This document shows, piece by piece, positions 1-6,328 of a stretch of DNA of 7,817 nucleotides (within the stretch, counting starts at the first letter, position 1; each line of letters opens with the position of its first letter). Under the pieces are notes generated by a model. That model was not told the origin of the DNA and searched no databases. It worked only from the letters and a program-made list of their open reading frames with translations. Where the stretch lies: positions 1 to 7,817 of the forward strand of contig CANHJY010000082.1 in the NCBI GenBank assembly GCA_947461185.1, given 5' to 3'. Both the position numbers and the translations under genes were made by a program. The stretch is from Flavobacteriales bacterium. Its GTDB lineage: Bacteria > Bacteroidota > Bacteroidia > Flavobacteriales_D > Crocinitomicaceae.

Positions 1-139
1 CATGTGTTAAGTTACGCTTGCGTTTTGTCGACTTCTTTGTTAAGATGTGACTTTTGAAAGCGTGTTTTCTTTTAATTTTACCACTTCCAGTAACGGTAAA
101 CCGCTTCTTAGCACTGGATTTAGTTTTCATTTTTGGCAT
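1..139 (-). CDS. rpmI: 50S ribosomal protein L35 (partial, 3' end outside window)
   Basis: Small basic protein of the large ribosomal subunit. Reading from the ATG at 139-137 gives [14 protein letters not shown], followed by [19 protein letters not shown] and then [13 protein letters not shown]. This is the classic L35 N-terminus and its Lys/Arg-rich body. Only 46 codons lie in the window; the family is usually about 64-65 residues, so roughly 18 are missing at the C-terminus because of the window edge and not because the gene is broken. It starts 38 bp after the infC stop on the same strand, so it is very likely co-transcribed as thrS-infC-rpmI, with rplT expected next. No Shine-Dalgarno of normal quality is seen; the bases before the start are purine-rich (GAAGAGAG). 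The identification is secure despite the short length. Confidence 0.96.
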   Translation of the reverse strand, partial: MPKMKTKSSAKKRFTVTGSGKIKRKHAFKSHILTKKSTKRKRNLTH

Positions 140-177
140 CTCTCTTCAATTTTAAAAGTTACCCCTATATCAGCTTT

Positions 178-726
178 TTATTTCTTTTTTGGGTTGATCA
201 TTATGATCATTCGTTTACCTTCCAATTTAGGAAGTTGCTCGACAGCACCTATATCTGCTAGTTCTTGTGCGAATTTCAATAATAAAATCTCACCTCTGTC
301 TTTAAATACAATTGTACGTCCTCTAAAAAACACATAGGCTTTGACCTTTGAGCCTTCTTCCAGGAACTTCCTTGCGTGAGCCAATTTGAATTGAAAATCG
401 TGATCGTCAGTATTAGGACCAAAACGAATTTCTTTCAACACTACTTTACTTTGTTTCGCTTTGAGTTCTTTTTGTTTCTTTTTCTGGTTGTACATGAATT
501 TTCTGTAATCCATGATTTTACATACTGGAGGAACGGCATTTGGGGAAATTTCTACCAAGTCCAGTTCTTGCTCTTCTGCTAATTGAAGTGCTGCTGAAAC
601 AGACATTACCTGAGGCTCAGCGCCATCTACAACCAAACGAATCTCACGAGAAATGATTTTGTCATTAATACGATGTTGATCTGCTTCTTCTCTTTTTACA
701 AAGGGTTTTTTAGTGTTTTTTCTCAT
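178..726 (-). CDS. infC: Translation initiation factor IF-3
   Basis: IF3 binds the 30S subunit, keeps 50S from joining early and helps select the initiator tRNA and start codon. The protein has 182 residues, close to the 180 of E. coli IF3. The N-terminal domain spans roughly residues 18-88 and contains [19 protein letters not shown] (about 56-74), which covers the family signature. A Lys/Gln-rich helical linker follows (about 80-95, [12 protein letters not shown]). The C-terminal domain (about 96-180) contains [18 protein letters not shown] and FFRGR (133-137). The start is ATG at 726-724. The codon directly upstream in frame is TGA, so no longer form exists, and the nearby ATT and TTG are out of frame. 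The gene begins 8 bp after the thrS stop, so it is almost surely in the same transcript. The ATG start differs from the AUU used by E. coli infC for self-control. Confidence 0.98.
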   Translation of the reverse strand: MRKNTKKPFVKREEADQHRINDKIISREIRLVVDGAEPQVMSVSAALQLAEEQELDLVEISPNAVPPVCKIMDYRKFMYNQKKKQKELKAKQSKVVLKEIRFGPNTDDHDFQFKLAHARKFLEEGSKVKAYVFFRGRTIVFKDRGEILLLKFAQELADIGAVEQLPKLEGKRMIIMINPKKK

Positions 727-734
727 TCAATATA

Positions 735-2678
735 TTAAACATTTGCTGACAATTCTTCTTCAATAGTGGCTTCAACCAGTTGAATAAACGCTTCGATCTT
801 CATACTTCCTTTGTCACCTGATCCTCTTTGTCTAACCGAAACTTCATCATTTTCAGCTTCTTTCTCTCCTACAACCAACATGAAAGGTATTTTGTTCAAT
901 TCAGCGTCTCTGATTTTCTTCCCTATTTTCTCATTTCTTTCGTCAACGGAACCGCGAATATCGTAATTATTTAGCAATTGTGAAATTTTTTCTGCGTAGG
1001 CGTTGTATTTGTCTGATATAGGCAGTATTGCAAATTGCTCAACGGCTAACCAAAGTGGAAAATCTCCTGCACAATGTTCAAGCAGCACCGCAACAAATCG
1101 TTCCATTGATCCGAAAGGCGCTCTGTGAATCATTACAGGTCTATGTTTTAGATTGTCAGCTCCTGTATATTCTAATTCAAAGCGTTCTGGCAGGTTGTAA
1201 TCTACTTGTATAGTTCCCAATTGCCATTCTCTTCCGAGCGCATCTTGCACCATAAAATCTAATTTAGGTCCATAGAATGCTGCTTCACCGTATGCGACAA
1301 CCGTTGGCAGTTCTTTTTCAGCTGCCGCTTCAATGATTGCGCTCTCTGCCTTTTCCCAATTTTCATCGGAACCGATATATTTAGTTAAATTTTCAGGGTC
1401 ACGAAGCGATATCTGTGCTTTGAAATTTTTGAAATCTAAAGTTTTAAGGACATAAAGAACAATGTCTATTACGTTTTTAAATTCATCCTTTACTTGCTCC
1501 TGCGTACAAAAAATATGTGCATCGTCTTGTGTGAAACCTCTTACTCTGGTCAATCCATGCAACTCACCAGACTGCTCGTAGCGATAAACCGTTCCAAATT
1601 CAGCAAAACGTGCAGGTAGTTCTTTATAAGACCTTGGTTTGGACTTGAATATTTCGCAGTGATGCGGGCAGTTCATAGGTTTGAGATAAAACTCTTCATC
1701 TACATCAGGAGTTCTGATGGGCTGGAAAGAATCGGCACCATATTTTGCGTAGTGACCAGAAGTTACATACAGTTCTTTATTTCCAATATGCGGCGTAATG
1801 ACTTGATCGTATCCTGCTTTACGCTGTGCTTTTTTAAGAAAATTCTCTAAACGCTCTCTTAAAGCAGCACCTTTCGGAAGCCACATAGGAAGACCTTGAC
1901 CAACCTTTTGAGAAAAAGTGAACAACTCGAGTTCTTTGCCCAACTTTCTATGGTCACGTCTTTTTGCTTCTTCTAATTTTTCAAGGTATTCTGTTAATTC
2001 AGCTTGTTTTGGAAAAGTAATTCCATAGATCCTGGTTAACTGTTTATTTTTCTCGTCGCCTTTCCAATATGCTCCCGCAATAGCTGTAAGCTTTACAGCT
2101 TTAATGAAGCCGGTATCAGGAATATGTGGCCCACGACATAAGTCCGTAAAGTTTCCTTGCGTGTAAAATGTGATGGTTCCATCTTCTAAACCTTCTAACA
2201 ATTCAAGTTTGTAAGGGTCGTTTTTTTCTTGGAAATAAGCAATCGCATCGGATTTAGAAATTTCTTTCCTTTCGAAGGACAGTTTTTCCTTGGCCAAATC
2301 CTTCATTTTATGTTCGATTTTCTCCAAATCTTTTTCCGAAATGGTGTAGTCCATGAAGTCGACATCGTAATAAAATCCATTGGCCACAGGAGGGCCGATT
2401 GCTAACTTGATTCCGGGAAAATAAAACTCCAAAGCTTCAGCCATTAGATGGGCTGAGGAGTGCCACATTGTTGATTTACCTTCGCCATCATTCCATGTTA
2501 ATAGTTGCAGGGAACTGTCGTTATTCATCGGACGAAAGGCATCAATCACTTCACCATTAACTTTGGCTGCAAGTACGTTTCTTGACAATCCTTCCGAAAT
2601 ACTTTTTGCTACATCTAAAGCGGTTGAACCTTTTTCGAATTGTCGAACAGAACCGTCTGGAAGTGTAATATTGATCAT
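735..2678 (-). CDS. thrS: Threonine--tRNA ligase
   Basis: Class II aminoacyl-tRNA synthetase that charges tRNA-Thr in the cytoplasm and edits mischarged Ser-tRNA-Thr. Full length at 647 residues (E. coli has 642). The order is: TGS domain about 1-61 ([10 protein letters not shown]); editing domain about 62-225 with HSSAH (H73, H77) and CRGPH (C181, H185), so the editing site looks intact; catalytic core about 245-535; anticodon-binding domain about 545-640. The zinc ligands expected from the E. coli enzyme are visible as C337 (MNCPHH), H388 (DDAHIF) and H518 (IHRAPFG). Motif 2 Arg is R366 (TVYRYE) and motif 3 Arg is R527 (GSMERF). The ATG start gives the standard family N-terminus. It is the first gene of thrS-infC-rpmI. 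A promoter-like TATATTTG lies 20-27 bp upstream; no T-box-like leader fits in the short upstream gap. Confidence 0.99.
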   Translation of the reverse strand: MINITLPDGSVRQFEKGSTALDVAKSISEGLSRNVLAAKVNGEVIDAFRPMNNDSSLQLLTWNDGEGKSTMWHSSAHLMAEALEFYFPGIKLAIGPPVANGFYYDVDFMDYTISEKDLEKIEHKMKDLAKEKLSFERKEISKSDAIAYFQEKNDPYKLELLEGLEDGTITFYTQGNFTDLCRGPHIPDTGFIKAVKLTAIAGAYWKGDEKNKQLTRIYGITFPKQAELTEYLEKLEEAKRRDHRKLGKELELFTFSQKVGQGLPMWLPKGAALRERLENFLKKAQRKAGYDQVITPHIGNKELYVTSGHYAKYGADSFQPIRTPDVDEEFYLKPMNCPHHCEIFKSKPRSYKELPARFAEFGTVYRYEQSGELHGLTRVRGFTQDDAHIFCTQEQVKDEFKNVIDIVLYVLKTLDFKNFKAQISLRDPENLTKYIGSDENWEKAESAIIEAAAEKELPTVVAYGEAAFYGPKLDFMVQDALGREWQLGTIQVDYNLPERFELEYTGADNLKHRPVMIHRAPFGSMERFVAVLLEHCAGDFPLWLAVEQFAILPISDKYNAYAEKISQLLNNYDIRGSVDERNEKIGKKIRDAELNKIPFMLVVGEKEAENDEVSVRQRGSGDKGSMKIEAFIQLVEATIEEELSANV

Positions 2679-2697
2679 TGATGATTTTTTTGTAGAA

Positions 2698-2727
2698 CAA
2701 ATATAGTCAAACCATTGATTTCATAAA
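2698..2727 (-). promoter_or_regulatory. Putative promoter of the thrS-infC-rpmI operon
   Basis: On the minus strand the bases at 2705-2698 read TATATTTG, a full match to the Bacteroidota -7 pattern TAnnTTTG. Eighteen bases further upstream lies TTTA (2727-2724), a weak version of the -33 TTTG/TTG box. A better TTTG exists about 27 bases upstream of the -7 box, but that is outside the usual spacing. Transcription would begin only about 10-15 bp before the thrS ATG, implying a very short leader. The -7 match is seen directly; promoter activity is inferred. Confidence 0.5.
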
Positions 2728-2809
2728 GAATGCAAACCAATCAAGATTCAACGAATTGCTTTTTTAATAGAGAAAAAGAATCTTTTTTTGTGTTCAACTA
2801 ACCTTCTTC

Positions 2810-4780
2810 ATGCAAAACCTTGAAATTTCTATTTACAAACGTCCGTTTGTATTGCTGTCAATACTATTTAGTGCAGGTATTTTGTTTTCATTTTTTAATG
2901 GCGAATTATACGGTTTATCAGTCATTACTTTCTTTATAGCTTCATTTATTTTATTGATTTGGATTAATAATTATCGTAGACCAATACTTGGATTTGTATG
3001 TATTTCAATTTGTTGCTTTTGTTTAGGAATTGTTCGAACATCCAATCGATTAAATCATGAAAGCATCACTTCATTCGAAGAAGTATATACAGATAGCACA
3101 GTAGTTGGGGTAACCCTTACTGAAGTTCAACCGTCTCAAAAAAAATGGATTAAGGCATTAGGCGAAATTCAATTTATAGGAGACACCGCATCAAGTGATA
3201 GACTTTCGGTGCCTTTGGTAATATTTATTGAGAAATCGAATTATTCACCAAAAAAGGGCGACAAGGTGCTGATAAGTGGTGTAATTAATGAGATTAAAAA
3301 CAAAAATAATCCTGGCGAATTTGACGGCGAAAGTTACTGGAAAAGAAAAGGTTACAACAAAATAGCGTTTGTCAGGTCTCATGAAATAAAGCGCTTAGAA
3401 CAAGGTAATAGCAATTGGATTTATGAACTTCCATCTGCGTTGAGAATTTATTTCGCATCGATTTTATCAAAGTACTTAAGTGGAAATGAACTGGCAGTTG
3501 CTCAAGCACTTATTTTAGGAGATAAAGGTTTGATAAGTCAAGAGGTAACCATGCAATTTACCAATACAGGTGCGATGCATGTATTGGCAGTTTCCGGACT
3601 ACATATTGGAATCATTATGCAAATACTTATGAAATTTTTTGATTTATTTTCCAGATATATTTCAAAAAAAAATGCGCTAATTACCATAATAGTAATTATG
3701 TGGATTTATGCCTTAATTACAGGCCTATCGCCATCGGTTTTACGAGCTGTTTTCATGTTTACTATACTTGGAATCTCTCAACTTTCAGGTCTTAATTACG
3801 ATGCTTATAACAGTTTGTTTTTTACAGCATTCGTGCTTCTTGTTATTGATCCGTTGACCATTTTCGACATTGGATTTCAGCTTTCGTTTTTGGCTATGTT
3901 AGGGATATTTCTCTATTATTCAATAATTAGAACAGGTTTTTATATAAAGAACAAGCTGTTTCAACTTGCATGGGACGGAACCGCGATTGGTTTTGCTGCC
4001 CAAATCATGACAACGCCATTGAGTCTTTACTATTTTCATCAATTTCCTAACTACTTTATACTTTCTAACTTGGGATTGATGGCGACATCAGGCGCAGTTT
4101 TAGGGCTTGGATTAGCATTATTTGCTTTGTTTTGGATTCCATGGCTGAATTTGTTCATTGGTTTTTTACTCTTTTTAAGTCTGTTTTTATCGCTCAAATT
4201 TCTTGCTTGGGTTGCAACACTTCCTGGAGCAGTAGCATATGGTTTCCATTTGTCTTTTTGGGTTGTAATAGGATTGTTCGTTATTGCTATACTTTACGTT
4301 GTTCTTCGGAAAAATAAATACTGGAGTTTTTTTCTTTGGTTGAGCTTTCTCATTTTGTTCGGACAGATAATTTTCAATCGATATATTAATTTAAATAAGA
4401 ATGAAATTTGTCTTTACAACAATACTGCTCCAGTTATAAGTATAAAAATTGGACAGCATATTTTTTGCATGTACAGTGGAAATGACGGAGTTCGTGAAAA
4501 GGCTAATTTGTTAGTTACATCTTATCAAAAATATAATCCTGGAGTGGTTGGTTTCTATAATATTGCTGAAAAGAATTTTGATATAAATATCGAAAAACAC
4601 CATGTTTCAACTCAAAAAACCAAAGGAAAGATTACAATTCATGTTGATCAATACTTAATTGAAATTGATCTAAAAAAAGAAAAATGGATTGATGAAATTA
4701 ATGTTTCAAATTCAAAGAAAATAGCGTTCAATCGGAAAGTTGATATTTCTGAAGGCGCGGTAACAATTCCTTTGAATTAA
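2810..4780 (+). CDS. comEC: ComEC/Rec2-family DNA-uptake channel protein without beta-lactamase domain
   Basis: Inner-membrane protein thought to carry single-stranded DNA into the cytoplasm during natural transformation. It has 656 residues. Three hydrophobic segments lie near the N-terminus (about 12-28, 33-51, 58-75). An OB-fold/DUF4131-like soluble part follows (about 80-195) with the typical NPGEFDGESYWKRKG (167-181). The membrane Competence domain (about 205-495) contains GAMHVLAVSGLHIGI (254-268), ALITGLSPSVLRAVF (301-315), DIGFQLSFLAMLGIF (353-367) and TTPLSLYYFHQFPN (401-414). After a last helix near 503-521 there are about 135 mostly soluble residues. They lack any HxHxDH motif, so the metallo-beta-lactamase-like domain of B. 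subtilis ComEC is absent; this is common in Bacteroidota. The gene is divergent from thrS, and its stop overlaps that of the convergent lipoprotein gene. Its upstream region shows no good TAnnTTTG box, so its promoter is unclear. Channel function is inferred from the family. Confidence 0.93.
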   Translation: MQNLEISIYKRPFVLLSILFSAGILFSFFNGELYGLSVITFFIASFILLIWINNYRRPILGFVCISICCFCLGIVRTSNRLNHESITSFEEVYTDSTVVGVTLTEVQPSQKKWIKALGEIQFIGDTASSDRLSVPLVIFIEKSNYSPKKGDKVLISGVINEIKNKNNPGEFDGESYWKRKGYNKIAFVRSHEIKRLEQGNSNWIYELPSALRIYFASILSKYLSGNELAVAQALILGDKGLISQEVTMQFTNTGAMHVLAVSGLHIGIIMQILMKFFDLFSRYISKKNALITIIVIMWIYALITGLSPSVLRAVFMFTILGISQLSGLNYDAYNSLFFTAFVLLVIDPLTIFDIGFQLSFLAMLGIFLYYSIIRTGFYIKNKLFQLAWDGTAIGFAAQIMTTPLSLYYFHQFPNYFILSNLGLMATSGAVLGLGLALFALFWIPWLNLFIGFLLFLSLFLSLKFLAWVATLPGAVAYGFHLSFWVVIGLFVIAILYVVLRKNKYWSFFLWLSFLILFGQIIFNRYINLNKNEICLYNNTAPVISIKIGQHIFCMYSGNDGVREKANLLVTSYQKYNPGVVGFYNIAEKNFDINIEKHHVSTQKTKGKITIHVDQYLIEIDLKKEKWIDEINVSNSKKIAFNRKVDISEGAVTIPLN

Positions 4781-5679
4781 AGCGTTAGTTTCTCAATTTT
4801 AACTATCCGCAACCATCTATCCAAGAATATTTTGTATTCATGTTGAATAAAAGTTCCATCCGACAGATCTTCGGCATAGGCATAATTTAATTGATAACTG
4901 CTAATGCATTCTTCACCTTTATCATTAAGCGTTACATCTCCAACAATTTCTGAGAACTCTTCATTGATTTCTGCATAACTTTTCCCATGAAAATTCATTC
5001 TTGTTAGTATTCGAATTAAATCATTAAATTGAAATGTGCTATTTTCATTGGCAAGCTTCATTAATTCGAGGGTTTGTATAACGATTGCTTGTCTTTCAAA
5101 GGCACTTGTTTTTTCAAGGCCACTTTTCATATAAGTGAAAAACGCTAATTCCTTTGGTTCAGCGTAAAAACCTTTGTTAATAAAAGATTCTTCAAAAAAA
5201 TAAATGAGATAAAATTCTTTCAGTTTTTGAGGTATTTCAAGACTTTCGAATAGATTAATTTCTTGTATTTCTAATGTCGAAGAAACATCAATTAGTGCTT
5301 GATAAAAATTGACAGTATCTCCATCTTCAACAGAAAAAAAATGATTCTCAACATAAATTACTTTATTGGTATCACTTTGTGCAAGTTTCCTCGCTAATAA
5401 AATTTCATCTTCAAGGTCGAGGTCATTTTTTTTAATTTTTTCATTATTTACTTTGACCATGTACAAGGAATCTAAAACCTTATAACTAGATGGTTTTAAA
5501 ATTTGAGTTTGACTAAAAGCTTGAGACTCGTAGGTTTTACCAACACGCATCATTTCTTCCTCAAAGTGCTTTTCAATGGCTTCGTGTCTTTTAATCTTAA
5601 AGGATTCAGGTGTTTCGATATTCGAATTCTTTAATCCGCATGATGTTAAAACAAGAATGAGTAATAAGAGTAAACGCAT
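4777..5679 (-). CDS. Putative lipoprotein of unknown function
   Basis: A 300-residue protein that I do not recognise. The ATG at 5679-5677 gives MRLLLLLILVLTSCG: one Arg, a short hydrophobic stretch and the lipobox LTSC with Cys14. This indicates signal peptidase II processing and lipid anchoring, probably to the outer or inner membrane facing the periplasm. The remainder has no further membrane segment. It is rich in Glu, Lys and aromatic residues, with probable helical stretches (about 27-48 and 195-245) and an alternating C-terminal part (about 258-298, SYQLNYAYAEDL to RIVKIEKLTL) that looks like beta strands. A TTG nine codons upstream (5706-5704) is in frame, but it would put an odd hydrophobic extension before the normal signal peptide, so the ATG is preferred. 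A good promoter candidate lies about 35 bp upstream. The gene overlaps the comEC stop codon tail to tail. Confidence 0.85.
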   Translation of the reverse strand: MRLLLLLILVLTSCGLKNSNIETPESFKIKRHEAIEKHFEEEMMRVGKTYESQAFSQTQILKPSSYKVLDSLYMVKVNNEKIKKNDLDLEDEILLARKLAQSDTNKVIYVENHFFSVEDGDTVNFYQALIDVSSTLEIQEINLFESLEIPQKLKEFYLIYFFEESFINKGFYAEPKELAFFTYMKSGLEKTSAFERQAIVIQTLELMKLANENSTFQFNDLIRILTRMNFHGKSYAEINEEFSEIVGDVTLNDKGEECISSYQLNYAYAEDLSDGTFIQHEYKIFLDRWLRIVKIEKLTL

Positions 5680-5713
5680 TGGCAGAGCAAGACTGAATAA
5701 AATCAATCCCTTT

Positions 5714-5742
5714 CAAAATTATCAAATAAAGTTAGATGTCAA
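5714..5742 (-). promoter_or_regulatory. Putative promoter of the lipoprotein gene
   Basis: On the minus strand TAATTTTG (5721-5714) fits the Bacteroidota -7 pattern TAnnTTTG exactly. TTG (5742-5740) stands 18 bases upstream as the -33 box, within the usual 17-23 spacing. Transcription would start near 5708, giving a leader of about 30 bases before the ATG at 5679. This is one of the two best promoter matches in the window. The sequence match is direct; activity is inferred. Confidence 0.6.
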
Positions 5743-5771
5743 TACTTTATACAATGCCTATGTTATTGACA
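5737..5771. repeat. Inverted repeat between divergent genes (possible operator)
   Basis: TGTCAATA (5737-5744) and TATTGACA (5764-5771) are perfect 8-bp reverse complements separated by 19 bases. The left arm covers the -33 box of the lipoprotein promoter. This placement would suit a binding site for a dimeric regulator in the gap between divergent genes. However, an 8-bp pair in about 170 bases of AT-rich DNA can easily arise by chance, and no regulator gene is nearby. Confidence 0.25.
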
Positions 5772-5852
5772 AATATCACCTAGCATAATGATGTGTGTCA
5801 TATTTGTTTCGACGACTTAAATGAAACTTTGTACAAACAAAATGAATACATC

Positions 5853-6236
5853 ATGGCTACGAAAGAAAAAATTTACAAGCAGCACGAAGAAAATAGCACT
5901 TGGATAAACAAATTGGATTTTTATAAGCAAGAAATTTCAATACTTAAAGGACGATTGGAAGAATTAGCACAAAAGAATTCGTCGAAAGAGGTTATGGGGG
6001 AAATTGAGCATTTTCAAAATCAATTTATTATACAGAGAGATAATATAGACAATATATTACACGCTGTTAAAATTAATGAAGCAGAATTGATTGCTTCTAT
6101 AGAAAGTAATCCTGTTGCTGCAGATCACCGAAAAGTAGAATATCATGAGCGGGAACAAGACTTGGTTAAGACATTCGAAAAGAATTTTAGTTCTTTAAGA
6201 CAAGAGTTCAAAAAATTTGCAGCGAAATGGATGTAA
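5853..6236 (+). CDS. Small helical, coiled-coil protein of unknown function
   Basis: A 127-residue cytoplasmic protein, highly charged and almost entirely helix-forming, with no signal peptide or membrane segment and no Cys. Residues about 1-45 (KIYKQHEENSTWINKLDFYK, then QEISILKGRLEELAQKN) show spaced hydrophobic positions as in a coiled coil. A second helical block covers about 46-80 and a third about 92-127 (EYHEREQDLVKTFEKNFSSL, then RQEFKKFAAKWM). I do not recognise a named family; short helical proteins like this occur in Bacteroidota without assigned function. The ATG at 5853 is preferred over an in-frame GTG at 5793: it has the A-rich upstream bases typical of these genes, and the extra 20 residues (starting MCHICFDD) do not blend with the helical body. 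Only a weak -7-like CATATTTG (5799-5806) is seen upstream. A strong terminator follows 20 bp after the stop, so it appears to be a single-gene transcript. Confidence 0.8.
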   Translation: MATKEKIYKQHEENSTWINKLDFYKQEISILKGRLEELAQKNSSKEVMGEIEHFQNQFIIQRDNIDNILHAVKINEAELIASIESNPVAADHRKVEYHEREQDLVKTFEKNFSSLRQEFKKFAAKWM

Positions 6237-6256
6237 ATTGAATTAAAGTAATTTTG

Positions 6257-6282
6257 AAGGCGGTCAAGAGATCGCCTTTTTT
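6257..6282 (+). terminator. Rho-independent terminator after the 127-residue protein gene
   Basis: The arms AAGGCGGTC (6257-6265) and GATCGCCTT (6270-6278) pair as a 9-bp stem with one G-U pair and an AAGA loop. Six T residues (6277-6282) follow the GCC. The structure starts 20 bp after the TAA of the upstream gene. It acts in the plus direction only, since the other strand lacks a U-run. The terminator also lies inside an in-frame upstream extension of the next gene, which argues that this extension is not coding. Confidence 0.85.
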
Positions 6283-6311
6283 GTTGGCATCTGAACATTT
6301 TGATATCTTTG
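6281..6311 (+). promoter_or_regulatory. Putative promoter of the cysteine desulfurase gene
   Basis: TATCTTTG (6304-6311) is an exact TAnnTTTG -7 box. TTG at 6281-6283 stands 20 bases upstream as the -33 box, and a second TTG at 6284-6286 would give a 17-base spacer. The -33 box is made of the last bases of the preceding terminator's T-tract. Transcription would start near 6317, about 12 bases before the ATG at 6329, giving a very short A-rich leader. Confidence 0.6.
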
Positions 6312-6328
6312 ATAAAAATTTCAAAAAT

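Noticed and set aside
140..177. An L20-type autoregulatory pseudoknot before rpmI.
   Set aside because: The gap is only 38 bases and no suitable paired structure is visible.
47..582. Plus-strand reading frames across infC and rpmI.
   Set aside because: They are antisense to two certain translation genes and show Phe/Ser-rich low-complexity translations typical of shadows of Lys-rich genes.
1028..1850. Plus-strand reading frames inside thrS.
   Set aside because: They are antisense to a fully conserved synthetase, with no family resemblance or start context.
2756..2790. A comEC promoter with TTG (2756-2758) and a T-run ending in TTTG (2790).
   Set aside because: The TA of the TAnnTTTG box is missing and the spacing is too long, so it is not listed as a feature.
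2679..2809. A T-box or other riboswitch upstream of thrS.
   Set aside because: The gap is only 131 bp, contains no stem-loop plus T-box core that I can see, and the promoter-like site leaves a leader of about 15 bases.
5793..5852. In-frame GTG start giving a 147-residue form of the coiled-coil protein with a CxxC-like N-terminus (MCHICFDD).
   Set aside because: The extension does not match the helical body, the ATG at 5853 has the A-rich upstream bases typical here, and the extension overlaps the likely leader region.
5821..5907. A 28-codon reading frame (ATG at 5821) overlapping the start of the coiled-coil gene, as a possible leader peptide.
   Set aside because: It has no recognisable leader features, and short frames of this kind are expected by chance in AT-rich DNA with several ATGs.
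6254..6328. In-frame upstream start giving a 404-residue desulfurase.
   Set aside because: The extra 25 codons run through the terminator hairpin and the TAnnTTTG promoter box, and the family N-terminus (YLDNAATTP) follows directly after the ATG at 6329.
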